Source: Clarireedia homoeocarpa (lineage: Eukaryota; Ascomycota; Leotiomycetes; Helotiales; Rutstroemiaceae). Taken from it: a stretch of 64,000 bases of DNA. The stretch is taken from assembly GCA_001465935.1 (NCBI GenBank), contig LNKV01000002.1, positions 744,001 through 808,000 on the forward strand. Reading direction: 5' to 3'. Under the pieces are notes generated by a model that did not search any database, was not told the origin of the DNA, and worked only from the letters and a program-made list of their open reading frames with translations. The translations under genes and the position numbers were made by a program. Below, piece by piece: positions 1-11,327 of the stretch. Position 1 is the stretch's first letter. Every line of letters starts with the position of its first letter.

Positions 1-1742
1 ACCACCTCCCTCGCGCCCTCACTATCCTTCTCCCCCGCCTCAAACGGCATCAATCCCATCGCGCGCATGCCCTCTTCCCCCACCCATTTCATCATTTGAT
101 CTGGACCCGGCCGACCAATGTGTTCGCTCTCGCCTTTTCCGCCTGGGAAATCCGGGCCCGGCACCCCAGAGAGGAAGGTGGCGCGCTGGCGCGCGAGTGC
201 CTCCGCATTGATGGGGGTGAGGGGACACGCGGGGATGTAAAGAACGCTGCTGTCGGTTGTGCCGGCGTGGGTGGGGTCGACGGCGTGGATTGCTAAGGAG
301 AATTAGTTTCGCCCTTATCAAGAGGGGGAGCCGAAAGAAGCGGAAAGGCCAGAGAGGGAATGGAAAGACTTACTATCACAATGCCAAGCCACATAATCAC
401 CTGGCTTGATCTTCGGCACGTGAACCATCGCATCCTTCAACTGCAAATGCGGATGCAAAATCTCCGTCATCTCCTGCCCATGACTCGGCGTCGCCCCATG
501 CAATGCCGCCGTCATCTGCTGCCTCGGGATAAGTCGCCAATTCTCCGGACTTAAATACTCCTCATTAATCTCCTCGACCTTCCCACTCGGCAGTTGCTTC
601 ACCGGCTCGAAAAATGGCCGCAGCATAAAATACGCGGTGGCTAACTGCAGGAGCGGATTCACCATTAACGTGCCCTCCCCCGGCGCCGTATGCGAGAGTC
701 CCAGCCACCCTTGAAACATCCGGAACATGGAGCACGAGCCCCCGCCGTGGTAGAGATCCGAGACGGCGGGCACCCGCGTCGAGGCTTCAAATGGGTCGAA
801 GAATTCCCAGTCCCCGCGGAAGATGGCGTCGTAGACGCCGCCGATGCCGTAGCCGTTGCGCTCCCAGCGCTCGACGGAGCCGCCGTCGGCGTGGGGGCCC
901 AGCGCGAAGGACGAGTCCCCTGGTTGCCGGATGCGCACCCGGTCGGCGTAGGTGATGGGTTGGGTGAGGGAGATCATCGAGCTGGGGGAGGCGTTGTGCC
1001 AGAGCGAGAGGAGAAAGCGTTGCGCGGCGAGCATGTTGGGGTGGGCGCGGGCTTTGACTTGCGGGGGGGACCAGTAGAGTTCGTAGACTTGGGGGTCGTG
1101 TGCTGGGAAGGCTATGGGTGGTGAGCAGGCGGTTAGTTTTGGGTTTCTCATGTGACTGGAGGGGGAGTAATTGTGTTGCTTGGCATCTCATCACACTCGC
1201 GACTTTCCAGAGCGAGATAGAAGCGATGGCCAAGTAGCGAACAAAGAAGAGAAACACTAACCTCTCGTACTAGGATTCTTCCTGACATACTCCTCCACCT
1301 CATCCTTATACCCCCGCGCCTCCTTTTCCGGCACCACCCCTCTAACAACCAAAACACCCGTCTTCTTAATATCCCTCAACATCTCCTCATTCACTCCCCT
1401 CGCCAAATCCTTAAACTCCACACTAGGAATAATCCTCGGACCCAGCTTCTTAACTTTGGGATTCTCAACCGCGAGTTTTTTCAAAAGTCGCTCCCAGCTA
1501 GCTGCAACGGCTTCCTCGTGACCTGCGATGAGTGTACGTTTGATATCGGCGAAGCGAGATGGGAGAGGCGTGGCTTCGGCGCCGGAGAGGGAAACGAAGA
1601 CGCTGGAGATGTCGCCTTCTTTTTTGGGGTTCATGCCGCTCATGCTGGTGTGGGTGGCGAGGAGGCGGATGGGAAGACGGGTGGTGGTGGTGATGAGGCG
1701 GGCGGAGGAGAGGAGGGAGGTACGTGCTTGCGAGATCAACAT
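1..1742 (-). CDS. DUF1479 (YbiU/Gig2-like) oxygenase, 3' end cut by window edge
   Basis: Three exons on the minus strand: 1742-1262, 1111-374 and 292 to beyond position 1. Both introns have good ends (GTTAGT...ATAG, GTAAGT...TTAG) and keep phase. The first ~33 residues are rich in Ser, Arg and Thr with no acids, so they look like a mitochondrial presequence. The body matches DUF1479, a cupin-like Fe(II)/2-oxoglutarate oxygenase family that includes bacterial YbiU and fungal Gig2. Recognisable blocks are FPAHDPQVYELYWS, a Gly-rich DAIFRGDWEFFDPF stretch, and GDYVAWHCDTIHAVD, whose His residues are candidate metal ligands. About 500 residues are visible, so only a few C-terminal codons should be missing. 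The substrate is unknown; Candida Gig2 is N-acetylglucosamine-induced. Family call is firm, targeting is inferred. Confidence 0.88.
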
Positions 1743-3500
1743 TGTAGTTGGTTTTCTTGATTGATGTTGGGAAAAAGTTTTTTTTTGGTAGGAATACCAG
1801 TAGAGGATGTCCTGGTGACTTTTAATTCAAGCACACCCTCAAAGTAATCAAGGATTGTGTTTCCTGGTGTGTGAGCGCGGCGCGCCAATGAGCAATCGTT
1901 TGAATCAAATATCAAAGTGCAAATGTCAGAATATCGTTCGTTCGCTCGCTCCTAGTACTTTGGCTCCGGTATGGCGATATTGTGAAATAAGTTGATGAAT
2001 TAAAGTGGAGGCTAGAGAAGATGAATGAAATGTAGAGAACGGTGAAGGAAATATTAGATATTATTATATTCACAAGAAGTTCGTAACGCTGTGCCTTACG
2101 TGAAAACGAGTGAATATGTCGGAGATTGCCCGATTAGGAAGTCCGTCGTACAAGTTTCGGGTGCGCGGCTTTCGGGGCTGTGAAGGTCGGGAGGAATGGA
2201 TATTGAGGGGTAATTTTCTGGGTTGCACTTCGTGATAAGCAGGATTTTATCGGGTTTGCATTTAATTCGAGAATTCACTGACTATTTCTAACTTAATGGT
2301 TTCTTAGATGGTTGGAAATTGGCAAGGTCGGCTCGCGGAGTGCTTAACTTCACTTCGAGTTGGTTGTATACTGCATGTTATTCACTCACCGGACGATCGG
2401 AGTCGCAGCGCTGCTTTCATGATTTCAAACTCAAGGAATTGAGAGAAGCGACAAGTGTTCGAATTTGTTCATAGCGACCTAAGTTGGATTTCATTTCAAG
2501 GAAATCTTGTCTAATTATCTTAACACTTGAGTCCGGCCTACATATGCAGGAGTACTGCATGAACACTGCATACTTACTAGAAATATCTCCGAATTAGTGT
2601 GTGCATTAGACTATAAAATATGTAGAATGATTGGACGTCTTGGTTAGATGGAACTTCTTGAGCTGGCAAAGGTATACAGTAGATAATGAATGTGTATGGG
2701 TGGGTGATCACCTAGAGGGGAATGATATTTCTGCTGTGAAATATTTAGGATGGTTGTAGAGTCTACCATTATAAGTCAAGGAATTTGTCCTTAAACCACA
2801 GATACTTGAGCCTATACTGTATTAACGCCTTGAGAGCCGGATACAACTGTTCGTTCGACAACCTTACCGCAACATCACTAAGAATACTGAAGCTTCACCT
2901 CTATATGAAGTGATAGGGCTTTAAATATTATTAAAAATTAAAAATAAATTGATTAGAAAATATATATACCTAATTTATATTATGTCTAATAATCAAATTA
3001 TGTATTATAAGTTAGACTTAGTAACAAATATAGTACTCTTTATAGATACAATTAATAATCTATATATAATCTGGATATCCAGAGCATTCCGAGCATCCTC
3101 GCGAGTAGAGTCCGGTTGGCCTCCTCCTCATGGGAGTTCCCGCACCTGCCGACATTGTTGAGATCGAGAGTGTATATTGTTACGAATTCAAACCACTCCC
3201 AGCTGTCACCATCTTTCTCTAAGTCAGCGCGCCTATTCTTTGTTTCTTCTATTTCGTCGGGGAATGTATAGTTGGAATCAAAGCAGACCCGAGTGACGTG
3301 GTTGTACGGGTCTTATCGCTCTTCGCACCTGCTCTGTATGTGTTGCAGTATAGAATATACAAAATTATGAAAGCTGCCTCATCGACTTTATCGTTCCCTT
3401 ATAATGTTACAGCAATTGCCCATCAAGGTTTCAAGGGTTTATATAATGGCAAGGGTTCATGTAATAGAACCTTGATGATAAAAATACACAATTTGTTCCT
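1743..3500. other. Gene-poor spacer with an AT-rich tract
   Basis: No convincing gene is seen. The stretch 2900-3080 is very AT-rich (runs of ATTATTAAAAATT type), as expected for an old or RIP-degraded insertion. 1743-2000 is the likely promoter of the DUF1479 gene. Confidence 0.5.
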
Positions 3501-5359
3501 TCAAGCACTCTCGAATTGGGAAACCAAGACAGACCCGCCAAGTGCCTTCGTAGCAAAATTAAATATCCCAAACCGGTAGCCCATAAAAATTTCCCAGCCT
3601 GACGACAGCTGAGCCGAGGGACCGAGCTGAGTAAAGCTGGAGCCATCATAACTATAGGAGAACTGTGCCAACTTGGTTCCGCTTGCTCTCGCATCCAATG
3701 AGGCACGGAACCAGACCTTGCGGCCAGTAGTCTGAACTGTAGCCGCCACTGTGCCAGTGCTAGTTGTAGCCCAAGTAGACTCATCCTGCGTTGCGTTTAC
3801 CCTCACTTGAATGGTGTAGCTAGTGCCATTACGAATAACTCCAATCCAGGAAGTCACATCGCGGAAGGCTGCCAGACCGGTGACATCCCCGTCGGCCATT
3901 TTCGTGAAGTCGATAGCAACAGTGCCGATCGGGAACTGACCATGAAGGCGATGCGTAAGTGTATTTCGGGCATGAAAGAGGTCGTCTGTAATGGTAGCTG
4001 TCGAAAGAGTTAAGCCATTATTGACGCTGTACTTTGTTGGGTCAGGGTTATGATTCCATTCCCACGCAACGCCAAGTTTAGTTCCCTGGAACTTGTCTAT
4101 ACCGGTCCAATTGCTCAGAGGATGTGGAGGTAGAGGATTCGGATAGGATGAACCCCAACCTCCAGATGAGTCTGTTGTTAAAATGGGGAAACCGTCACTG
4201 CCCCATGTGATAGGCGCCAAAACTGGTAGACGGCCAGCTGGATATGCCCACGAGAAAGACATGAAATACCAATCACCGTTCTGTGTCTGAATGAGACTGC
4301 CTTGATCAAGGGTTCCGCCATTAGGAACGGGGGAGTTGATGTTGTCAACGAGGACCTTATGGGTATAAGGGCCGAATGGACTCGTTGCCTTCCATATTAT
4401 AGTCGTTCCTTGGCTGTTATCATCGAGAACATAATAGTAGCCATCTTTTTTATACAGTCGATTCCCCTCAATTCCATTCATGCTTGCATCTGCCGCGTTG
4501 AACACTGGCTGCGTCTTTACCTGGCTTAATCCATCGGCAGAGAGTTGGGCCACACTAACGTTCGTGCCACCGTACACAACATACATGGTATCATCATCAT
4601 CAATCAGAAGACCGCAATCGTAATAGCATGTGCCTGGCATACTGGCAGATTGCGCCCATGGTCCATCTACTTGGGGAGCTGTGTAAATATAGGTATTCCA
4701 AAAGTCTATGCAACCGATCCAGTACCAAAGACCGTTGCTTTGGCGGTAACGTAGTGTAGATGCCCAGGTGCCTTCCCGGTAGGCGGTCTGATTCCCGGTC
4801 ATATTATAATTTGCACCGAAGTTTAAGAACGGGACTGAGTGGCCTACGAACTCCCAGTTGACTAGATCGTAGGATCGCAGAATTGGCGCTCCTGGGCTGA
4901 AGTGCATATTCGATGCAGAGTAGTAGTACGTGTCGTTCAGCCGGAAGATATCGTTGTCCGCGAAGTCCTCATAGAGGACTGGGTTAGTGAACGTACCTGT
5001 CGGCACAACGGCCGTTCGCGTGGAGGAGGATGAAACTTTAGAAGTGCTGCTCGTTGCCACAGTAGTTCCCGATATTGTTGAAGTCGTGGCCGCGGTGGAA
5101 GTTTTGGAGGAAGAAGACAGAATTGTGCTGCTGCTTGAGGCTGTATAACTGCCAGGGATGCATTGCGAGTACCAATCATTGGAATACTTGCAGTAGGATC
5201 CCGAAACACACGTTGTTGGCTCCACCCAGCCAATTCCACCGCCTGTGGTCGTGATTAGCTTACACTTCTGAGACGACCGGACATCTTACATTGGCCCCAA
5301 AGAGACTGCTGGGCATAAATGCCTGAGATCACAGCTAGTACAAACACAATGGTCCTCAT
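3501..5359 (-). CDS. Secreted CBM1-GH43 beta-xylosidase/arabinofuranosidase
   Basis: Two exons, 5359-5290 and 5242-3501, are joined across a 47-bp intron (GTAAGA...ACAG), giving 603 aa. The start was chosen because it yields a signal peptide (MRTIVFVLAVISGIYA) followed at once by a cellulose-binding CBM1 (WGQCGGIGW ... SQC). The intron splits its second Cys codon. A Ser/Thr linker (~50-90) leads to a five-bladed GH43 domain: the general base Asp lies in ADNDIF, with HFSPGAP, and the acid Glu in GIEGNRLYKKDGYYY. The C-terminal ~190 residues are the concanavalin-like GH43_C2/DUF1349 module. The likely role is releasing xylose or arabinose from arabinoxylan while tethered to cellulose. It is a same-strand neighbour of a GH54-CBM1 gene 700 bp upstream. 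The exact substrate cannot be read from sequence. Confidence 0.93.
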
Positions 5360-5539
5360 TTTACTAATCAATATACCACAGAAGGTGAGTGATATCGAGG
5401 TTAGGTTTGCAATCAAATATCACTGTATCAGACAGGCACTGGCGACTACATATTTTATGTTGACAGCAGCGTACGTGCGTACGTAGGCGATTAACCTGAA
5501 CTGGAAGTAAACGGATGTTCAACCGCGGAACCTGCAGAT

Positions 5540-5546
5540 ATTAGCC
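5540..5546 (-). promoter_or_regulatory. XlnR/Xyr1-type GGCTAA motif
   Basis: The minus strand reads GGCTAAT about 180 bp upstream of the GH43 start codon. XlnR and Xyr1 bind GGCTAA/GGCTAAA-type sites before xylanolytic genes. A six-base match alone is weak, but position and strand fit. Confidence 0.4.
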
Positions 5547-5846
5547 AGGTACAGTGATCATTACGGTAGCAGAAGGTTAGGCAGATATCTAATTAAGGTT
5601 TGTGAAGAGGCAATTGGCGGATTTCCTGTGCTATATTCTCCTGAAAGGTACAATAAGATATGGAGGTAAGCTTTATGAGGAGGTAATTGGTGGATTTATT
5701 ACATATGTTACATTCGCTTAAAATGTATACAATATAACCTTATAGCCTAAGCTTTTATACGGCACTGCAGTCCGGCTACTCAGTAGCTTCTGTCAACCTA
5801 CATTGGTACATTTTTCTATCGGAGGCAACACTCTGTGTGATAAACT

Positions 5847-5853
5847 GGCTAAA
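5847..5853 (+). promoter_or_regulatory. XlnR-type GGCTAAA motif
   Basis: This is an exact match to the classic XlnR heptamer GGCTAAA. It lies ~490 bp upstream of the GH43 start and ~200 bp downstream of the GH54 stop. The 5360-6055 spacer also holds an imperfect direct repeat (GAGGYAATTGGYGGATTT at ~5610 and ~5680) and no gene. Confidence 0.45.
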
Positions 5854-6055
5854 TAAGAGTATCAAATGGCCTTAGAATTAACAACTAAAGAACCAAGAAG
5901 TCTAAGAGCTCGAAGAGCTTATATACATAAAGGAGCCATCTGGGTCACGTGACTCCTGAGCTCTGATTGGTCCCTATACAAGGCAAATAGACGGCGCAAC
6001 CTCTACAGGCTATTTTTCTTTTCCCCATTTCGACCTGCTGCCAGCTAGTTACGCT

Positions 6056-7243
6056 CTACAAGCATTGCGAGTAGTAAGTGTTACTAACTTTGCACGTGGT
6101 GCCTGCAGCACAGACTGTGCAACCGCTGTATGTCGAGCCACCGCACTGGCCATACTGGGCCACTGTACAGCTGCCTGGAGACGATGTCGGTGCTGTGGAA
6201 GAGGACGTCGTCGGTGCTGGGGAAGAGGACCCAGTGGTGGCATATTTAGCGGCTACGATATCGGCCTGCACCGAATTCTCAGTAGCGTCAGTCGGATAGC
6301 CAGAGGTCATCACGCCCTCATAGAATGTGCCCACAGCACCGTGGCTATTATCGCCGCCAATACCAAGAATAATAGCGCCTTCTTTTTTCATCGGATTATA
6401 GCCACTTGGACGCACACCGTTATAGAACGTCGATAGCGAACCGGAGGCAGCGTTACCTCCGCGGATCGCCCAATTATTAGGCTGCCCCTTAACGATCGCA
6501 GTGACGAAACGATAATTCACCGATGGGTCACCAGCGTTATTCTTAGCATTAACGCCGGAGAATAGGCCGTTCTCAAGATCTGCCATGATCCACGGGCCAC
6601 TGCCGGAGCCAGTGCCCCAGACGTTACAGTTACCAAAGTAGATGGCCTCCATATGGCCGGCGCCTGTATCTTTGCTACTAGTCTCGGCGTTGCCGTAGTC
6701 AAAGCAGCAGCCACCATTATAGTGGGTTCCATCAAAGATCGCGTATATGCCCTCTGCTGCGTCGCCTGTAGCGGTGCCGCTCGCAGCGTTGTTGCGGTAG
6801 CCCACGCCAGATGCGACGTAGACGCCGTATACTTTCTTGCCACCCACATAGATTGGCGCAGCAGTCGCGCTAGCCAGGTTATCATACCCGCCAGATGCCG
6901 GGCCGGAGCCGGCACTGCCAGGCGGAGCAGCGGTAAGGTGATTACCGCGACCGGACTGGTCGTAAATGATTGAGATCACGCATGTCGTGCCGGAACAGAA
7001 AGAGTCTTGGGTTGCAGAATTAGCGACGCCGCCAGCGGATAGCGGCGCGATGTTAGTCGTGGCACCATCGGAGGCACGTTTCACCTGGTAAAGTGAGCCG
7101 GAGTAGGCGCTGTATAGGGCCCGAGTAGTACTGTGTGCGGCGACACAGGGTGTGCCGCCGGAGGAGTAGATGTCGCATGGTCCTGCGGCGACAAGGAGAC
7201 CCGTGGCAACAAGGCCTAAGGCGAGTACGTGCTGTGAGAACAT
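6056..7243 (-). CDS. Secreted GH54 alpha-L-arabinofuranosidase with C-terminal CBM1
   Basis: Single-exon gene of 395 aa. A signal peptide (~1-20) precedes a complete GH54 catalytic domain (~21-337). Family landmarks are the vicinal CC at 179-180, the nucleophile-type Glu224 in MADLENGLFSG and the acid/base Asp298 in GIGGDNSHG; these sit close to Glu221/Asp297 of the Aspergillus kawachii enzyme. It removes arabinose side chains from arabinoxylan or arabinan. Characterised GH54 enzymes normally continue into an arabinose-binding AbfB/CBM42 domain. Here that domain is absent and a Ser/Thr/Pro linker (338-357) leads to a CBM1 (YGQCGGSTYSGC ... YYSQCL). The neighbour 0.7 kb downstream on the same strand is CBM1-GH43, so the two likely act together on hemicellulose held on cellulose. 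Confidence 0.95.
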   Translation of the reverse strand: MFSQHVLALGLVATGLLVAAGPCDIYSSGGTPCVAAHSTTRALYSAYSGSLYQVKRASDGATTNIAPLSAGGVANSATQDSFCSGTTCVISIIYDQSGRGNHLTAAPPGSAGSGPASGGYDNLASATAAPIYVGGKKVYGVYVASGVGYRNNAASGTATGDAAEGIYAIFDGTHYNGGCCFDYGNAETSSKDTGAGHMEAIYFGNCNVWGTGSGSGPWIMADLENGLFSGVNAKNNAGDPSVNYRFVTAIVKGQPNNWAIRGGNAASGSLSTFYNGVRPSGYNPMKKEGAIILGIGGDNSHGAVGTFYEGVMTSGYPTDATENSVQADIVAAKYATTGSSSPAPTTSSSTAPTSSPGSCTVAQYGQCGGSTYSGCTVCAAGTTCKVSNTYYSQCL

Positions 7244-8596
7244 ATCTGATCACTTTTGGCTGGGAACGGTTGGATAGGTACGTCTATGCGTAAACTTATT
7301 GATGAGAAGCTAAGACAGCCAAGAACAGCTACGTCGATGACAAAATTATATAGACAGCAGTAAACGCAGATCTACAGCCTAGCATAATTTATCCAATCAA
7401 CAGAGGGGTAAATTCCTGCGCCAGCCGAGGAGTATGGATAAAGTTTACACTTCTTTATTATGAGCACCTATCAAGAACTCCGAACGCAAGAGTTACGTAT
7501 GCACCCGAAAAGCGTACGAACCGGGTCGTATCTGATATATTGTGCGGGGTACATAATATGCAAACTTAGTTTAAGGTATATGCCGGCACATAGTAGTTAC
7601 CAGATCGCTATAATTCAATTTGTGCCTATAAGGTACTACTTGCGCACCAGTAAGTATCCAGAGTAAAGACAAGGATAAAGCCAGAATAATATTCAAGAGG
7701 AGTATTTATCGAAACAATATCCGAAACTGCGAGTTAAAAATGACTATTACATAATATACTTCACGAGTAAACTATATATATTTAATCAGAGGCCTGTAAT
7801 TATCATTAAGAAAAAGAGACAAGAGAGCACAAACGTTAACTAACTATACCGGGACGGTGGGGTATTGGAGGGATTTCGTATAGAGAAAAAGAGTTAGATA
7901 AAGTACAAGGCTAACTAGGCCGAGAAAGCGGGGTATCAAGACTCCTAGCGAATGCTTTCAAGAGCACCGGTTTTCCGGTGACAATGATCTTGCACTGGCG
8001 GGTTATCGATATGATTACTAGTACCGCTAAGTGACACATGTTTCCATTCTCTTGGTGCGCAACTCGGATAAATGGCATATAAGTGAATTGACGGGCTTCC
8101 TACAGAGGTGCATAATAGTCCTGTTCAAGAAATCAGTGAATGATGCCGTGCAAATGACTTTGCAACTCTAAGTTGCAGTGACGTTTCTGGATTTGAGCCT
8201 CGCGCTTCAGATCGTCACGGAATGATGAAAGTGCTCAAAGTTGAATGAGAGCAGTGAGCTTGTGACGAGACAGGCCAAGCCACTCCAGGTAAGAAGCCTA
8301 CAGATCTACTTCTCATTTAGTTACCCACAAAGAATAAACATCAATTATTGTTGTCCCGAGACTTTACAATCAAAGAAAGCCACCAATAGATGCATATCCT
8401 GAATCGTATGTTTCATGCAGCAAGATACGTCTAATCTAGATTCAAATAGCCGGTTTATACGAGAGTTGATCCACTATCCCTAACAGTTACACTTTCTTGA
8501 TCCTGTGCATGTTACATGATTGACTAATCAACAAACTCAAAATACGAGCCAAAATTCTTCTCTTGGGACTCTTTCCTTGATTCAAGTGTGAATAAG
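7244..8596. other. Gene-poor, AT-rich spacer
   Basis: No open frame with recognisable content. Short AT-rich, repetitive-looking sequence suggests decayed transposon DNA, but no ends could be defined. Confidence 0.4.
7346..7352 (-). promoter_or_regulatory. TATA box of the GH54 gene
   Basis: TATATAA on the minus strand lies ~105 bp upstream of the start codon, a normal distance for an inducible fungal promoter. Confidence 0.45.
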
Positions 8597-8601
8597 GAGT
8601 C

Positions 8602-8926
8602 TGTTGAGGGTACAGCAGGTTGACACGTAGAATAGTGCCTGTAGGTTTAGAAGGGACTTAATAGTAAAGGTGATGAAGTAACTTTTATTGATTCAACTGT
8701 GCTGTTCTACTGGGCTATCTACAGCGGGAAAGACTCCTTATATAAGTGATTCTCGGGGCTCCTGCTATAGGTGCTATAGGCCTATAGCTATAGACTCTTA
8801 CAGGTTCTGTAACCGGCTTATTAGCGGGTGTATCGGTCATGTTTGGTGGACGCTTCGGAATATTAGCGGACTTGTGCCGCCCCGCCCCCTATTGCCCCAC
8901 TACCCGATTATTACCCATTTCTAACA
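8602..8926. mobile_element. Solo LTR (copy 1) with 5-bp target-site duplication
   Basis: A 325-bp element starts TGTTGAGG and ends CTAACA (TG...CA, near-inverted ends). It is bounded by the direct repeat GAGTC at 8597-8601 and 8927-8931. It shares blocks with the element at 17377-17747: ACAGCAGGTTGACAC and AGAATAGTGCCTGTA near the 5' end, CTATCTACAG and GGGAA in the middle, and GCCCCA-rich sequence near the 3' end. Solo LTRs arise by recombination between the two LTRs of a retrotransposon. The TGTTG...CAACA-like ends are common in Copia elements. No internal region is present. Orientation is unknown. Confidence 0.85.
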
Positions 8927-8931
8927 GAGTC

Positions 8932-9429
8932 ACAGTCACGACCTCATCTCTTTGCCTTGGAAGAGTTATCTTTGATTAACATGATAAACAAAAGAACTTC
9001 CTTGTTCATCAAAGTGTTTTTGAAAATTTAAGGTAAAGAAATAGCGTCATCAAAGAGAGTGATATAGATAGTTATTGGTCGTTCTTTATTGCCAATACAT
9101 CAATTGTTCAAAATGTAGTAAAATGCTAGTGAAACTACAATTTTTTAGTTCGAAGCATATATCTGAGAAATAACATTGTCTTATAGATCACTTTGTGTAA
9201 AGGCATATAAAGTACAACTACATTAAGGCGGTTACTACAGCCTACAGGGTACCTACACAAGACTTAGGCAGGCACTAAGGGACCGAGGGCCGGTTGTAAT
9301 ACCTCTCCAGAATCTTTCTTTTGTACTTCTCCTTTTCATAGATTTGTACAGTACTTACTTCCCCATTTGGAGACTCTCTTACTCCCTTGGCACACGTCTT
9401 CGCATTCAGCAAAGACGTGTCTAACTTGA
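8932..9429. other. Spacer between solo LTR and 2EXR pseudogene
   Basis: No gene was recognised. The missing 5' exon and start codon of the following pseudogene could once have been here. Confidence 0.35.
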
Positions 9430-10661
9430 AATACGGTCAGTGATCACACTGTTGCCTCAGACCATCTTGCCATAGTAGACTCTAGTAGCTCCTCCGAGAC
9501 CTACCGCCCTCACGGTAAGATTGAGAGGGTACTGAAGGGTCATACGGGGTTCTACGCATTTCACAATACTAAAAACACCAATCCAACCTCTGAAGAGTTT
9601 TCACTTTTCCCTGAGCTCCCCACAGAATTGCGGTATAAAATATGGGGTTTCGTTGCTCGCTCTGTATCACGTATTCTCGAAATCCAGATGGTTTCGAAAT
9701 TCGACAACCTCTACCTCATGGCCTGCAATAAATATGAGGTTACTTCCAAGACTAACAGTGCACCAACTATTATGCATATTAATAGAGAATCTCGCACGGA
9801 GGCGATGCAATTCTATCGGAAATGTATCTTCAGCAACTCTAATTTAACCCCTCTTTAGATACCATTTTTTTCAGTCCGGAATCATGTACAACAACCATCT
9901 CTATCTTTCTTCGTCGCCACCCTTACATCAATAGAGTAGCCTTGCATTGCCGGAAACAAACTATTCCATGTTGGCTCTGCCGCTTCAACGATGGCTTAGG
10001 AGGGGATACACATCTGACCCGAATATGACGTTCAATCAACGGCGAATACACTGCTCAGTCAGAATTTGATGCAGATTCAGAAAATCACACTAGTAGCGAA
10101 CTGGTGCAAGGTTTTAACAACACTCGCGAGGTCCTCTTGGTTCAATCCCAGCTGAAGAGCATCGCGCGAATTCGCAACATAGATTCAGGTGTCACATTTC
10201 GTCCAGCCATACATGATGGTTTTTGGTTCAATCAAAGGCAGCAGAAGCAAATATTAGAAGCACAAATCAGCACTGTAAAAAATACTGGACAAAGTATCTG
10301 TTTCGATGACCATGAAGTCAAGGTCAGTTTCATATCCTTCGCGCCACCAGTGAAGCATAACAGAGGCATAGACCTAGAACACAATGCTATTATGCTCCCG
10401 TACTCAAACTTATCTAGACTTGATTTCCTGAAAGAGCCTTTCCCTGGGCTACTAAGCCGTACAGGGTGCGAGATAGAAGTAGGTATACATCCGGGTAATA
10501 CGAGGTAAGGCGAGGATTTCGAACTTGGCATCTACAATGGTACTGAGGAAGGAATCGAGGAAGTAAAACGTGCTATCGAGAAAAAGGTTGAAGAGGCATG
10601 CCATCAGGCTTGCTTGGAGGTGGAGATAGAACTGGATTCATCATCATCGAATAATCACTAA
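9430..10661 (+). pseudogene. Decayed 2EXR-domain protein gene
   Basis: The first segment (9430-9855) contains the hallmark 2EXR opening FPELPTELRYKIW, followed by RILEIQ and an IMHINRESRTEAMQFYRK block, but has no ATG. Near 9840 the frame must shift: the next frame continues with the family-typical FNPSLDTIFFSPES up to an in-frame TGA at 10026-10028. It is open again to TAA at 10506-10508, through a GFNNTREVLLVQ block. It then stays open to a natural-looking acidic, Ser-rich end at TAA 10659-10661. One frameshift, two internal stops and a lost start indicate a pseudogene. 2EXR proteins are numerous fungal proteins of unknown function. A sequencing indel could explain the shift but not both stops. 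Confidence 0.82.
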
Positions 10662-11327
10662 GATATCAGTTGTGCAGCTGTGCTGCCCATGCTGCAAAAA
10701 ATAACAGAGGTTCGTAGGTGTGCTTACTAATCGAAAAGCTAAACTTCACTTCTTCTAGTTCCACTCACACGTATGAATCGAAAAATATCTGCTAGTTACC
10801 CAAAGGATTGATAAACGCTCTATAACGTGAGGCCTTTGCTTGTCTGGATCAAATATTCGTTCCCGAGTGCTCTCTTGTCGGAACCACTAAGCTATATCTG
10901 GCAGCTCCGCACTGTTTGCGACCCCCAAAAAAGAAGACCCGAATCGACACTGCCCTATTCGCTATTGGTGACCTACACACTTTTCGAACTTTTCGTTGTC
11001 TCCTTGTGGAGGAGTATTGAACTGACCAAGAGTTAACCTTACTTGATAAGTGGTATGAAGGCTGTTGGGCAGAGTAGTATGTAACCAGTTATACATACCC
11101 CGCAACCTCAGCATCATCAATACCAAACGCCGAAACGAAATTTAACCTACCTTCCGCCGACCAGGAAATTCATTCCTACATTTAACACAAGCCCGTCAAT
11201 TGGAACTTCAATTCGGCATACTGCCCGACCTCGTGACCGCACAGGTTAGCCTGCCGCATAAAAATAGAGCCAGAATTTGGAAAGTCCGACACTCACACTC
11301 GCATTTGGTGATATTCACCACTACGTC
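10662..11327. other. Promoter region of the zinc-cluster regulator
   Basis: No gene seen. The reading frame of the next gene is open upstream of its ATG, but there is no earlier in-frame ATG. Confidence 0.4.

Noticed and set aside
690..1124. Plus-strand frame of 144 codons
   Set aside because: It is antisense to the conserved core of the DUF1479 gene.
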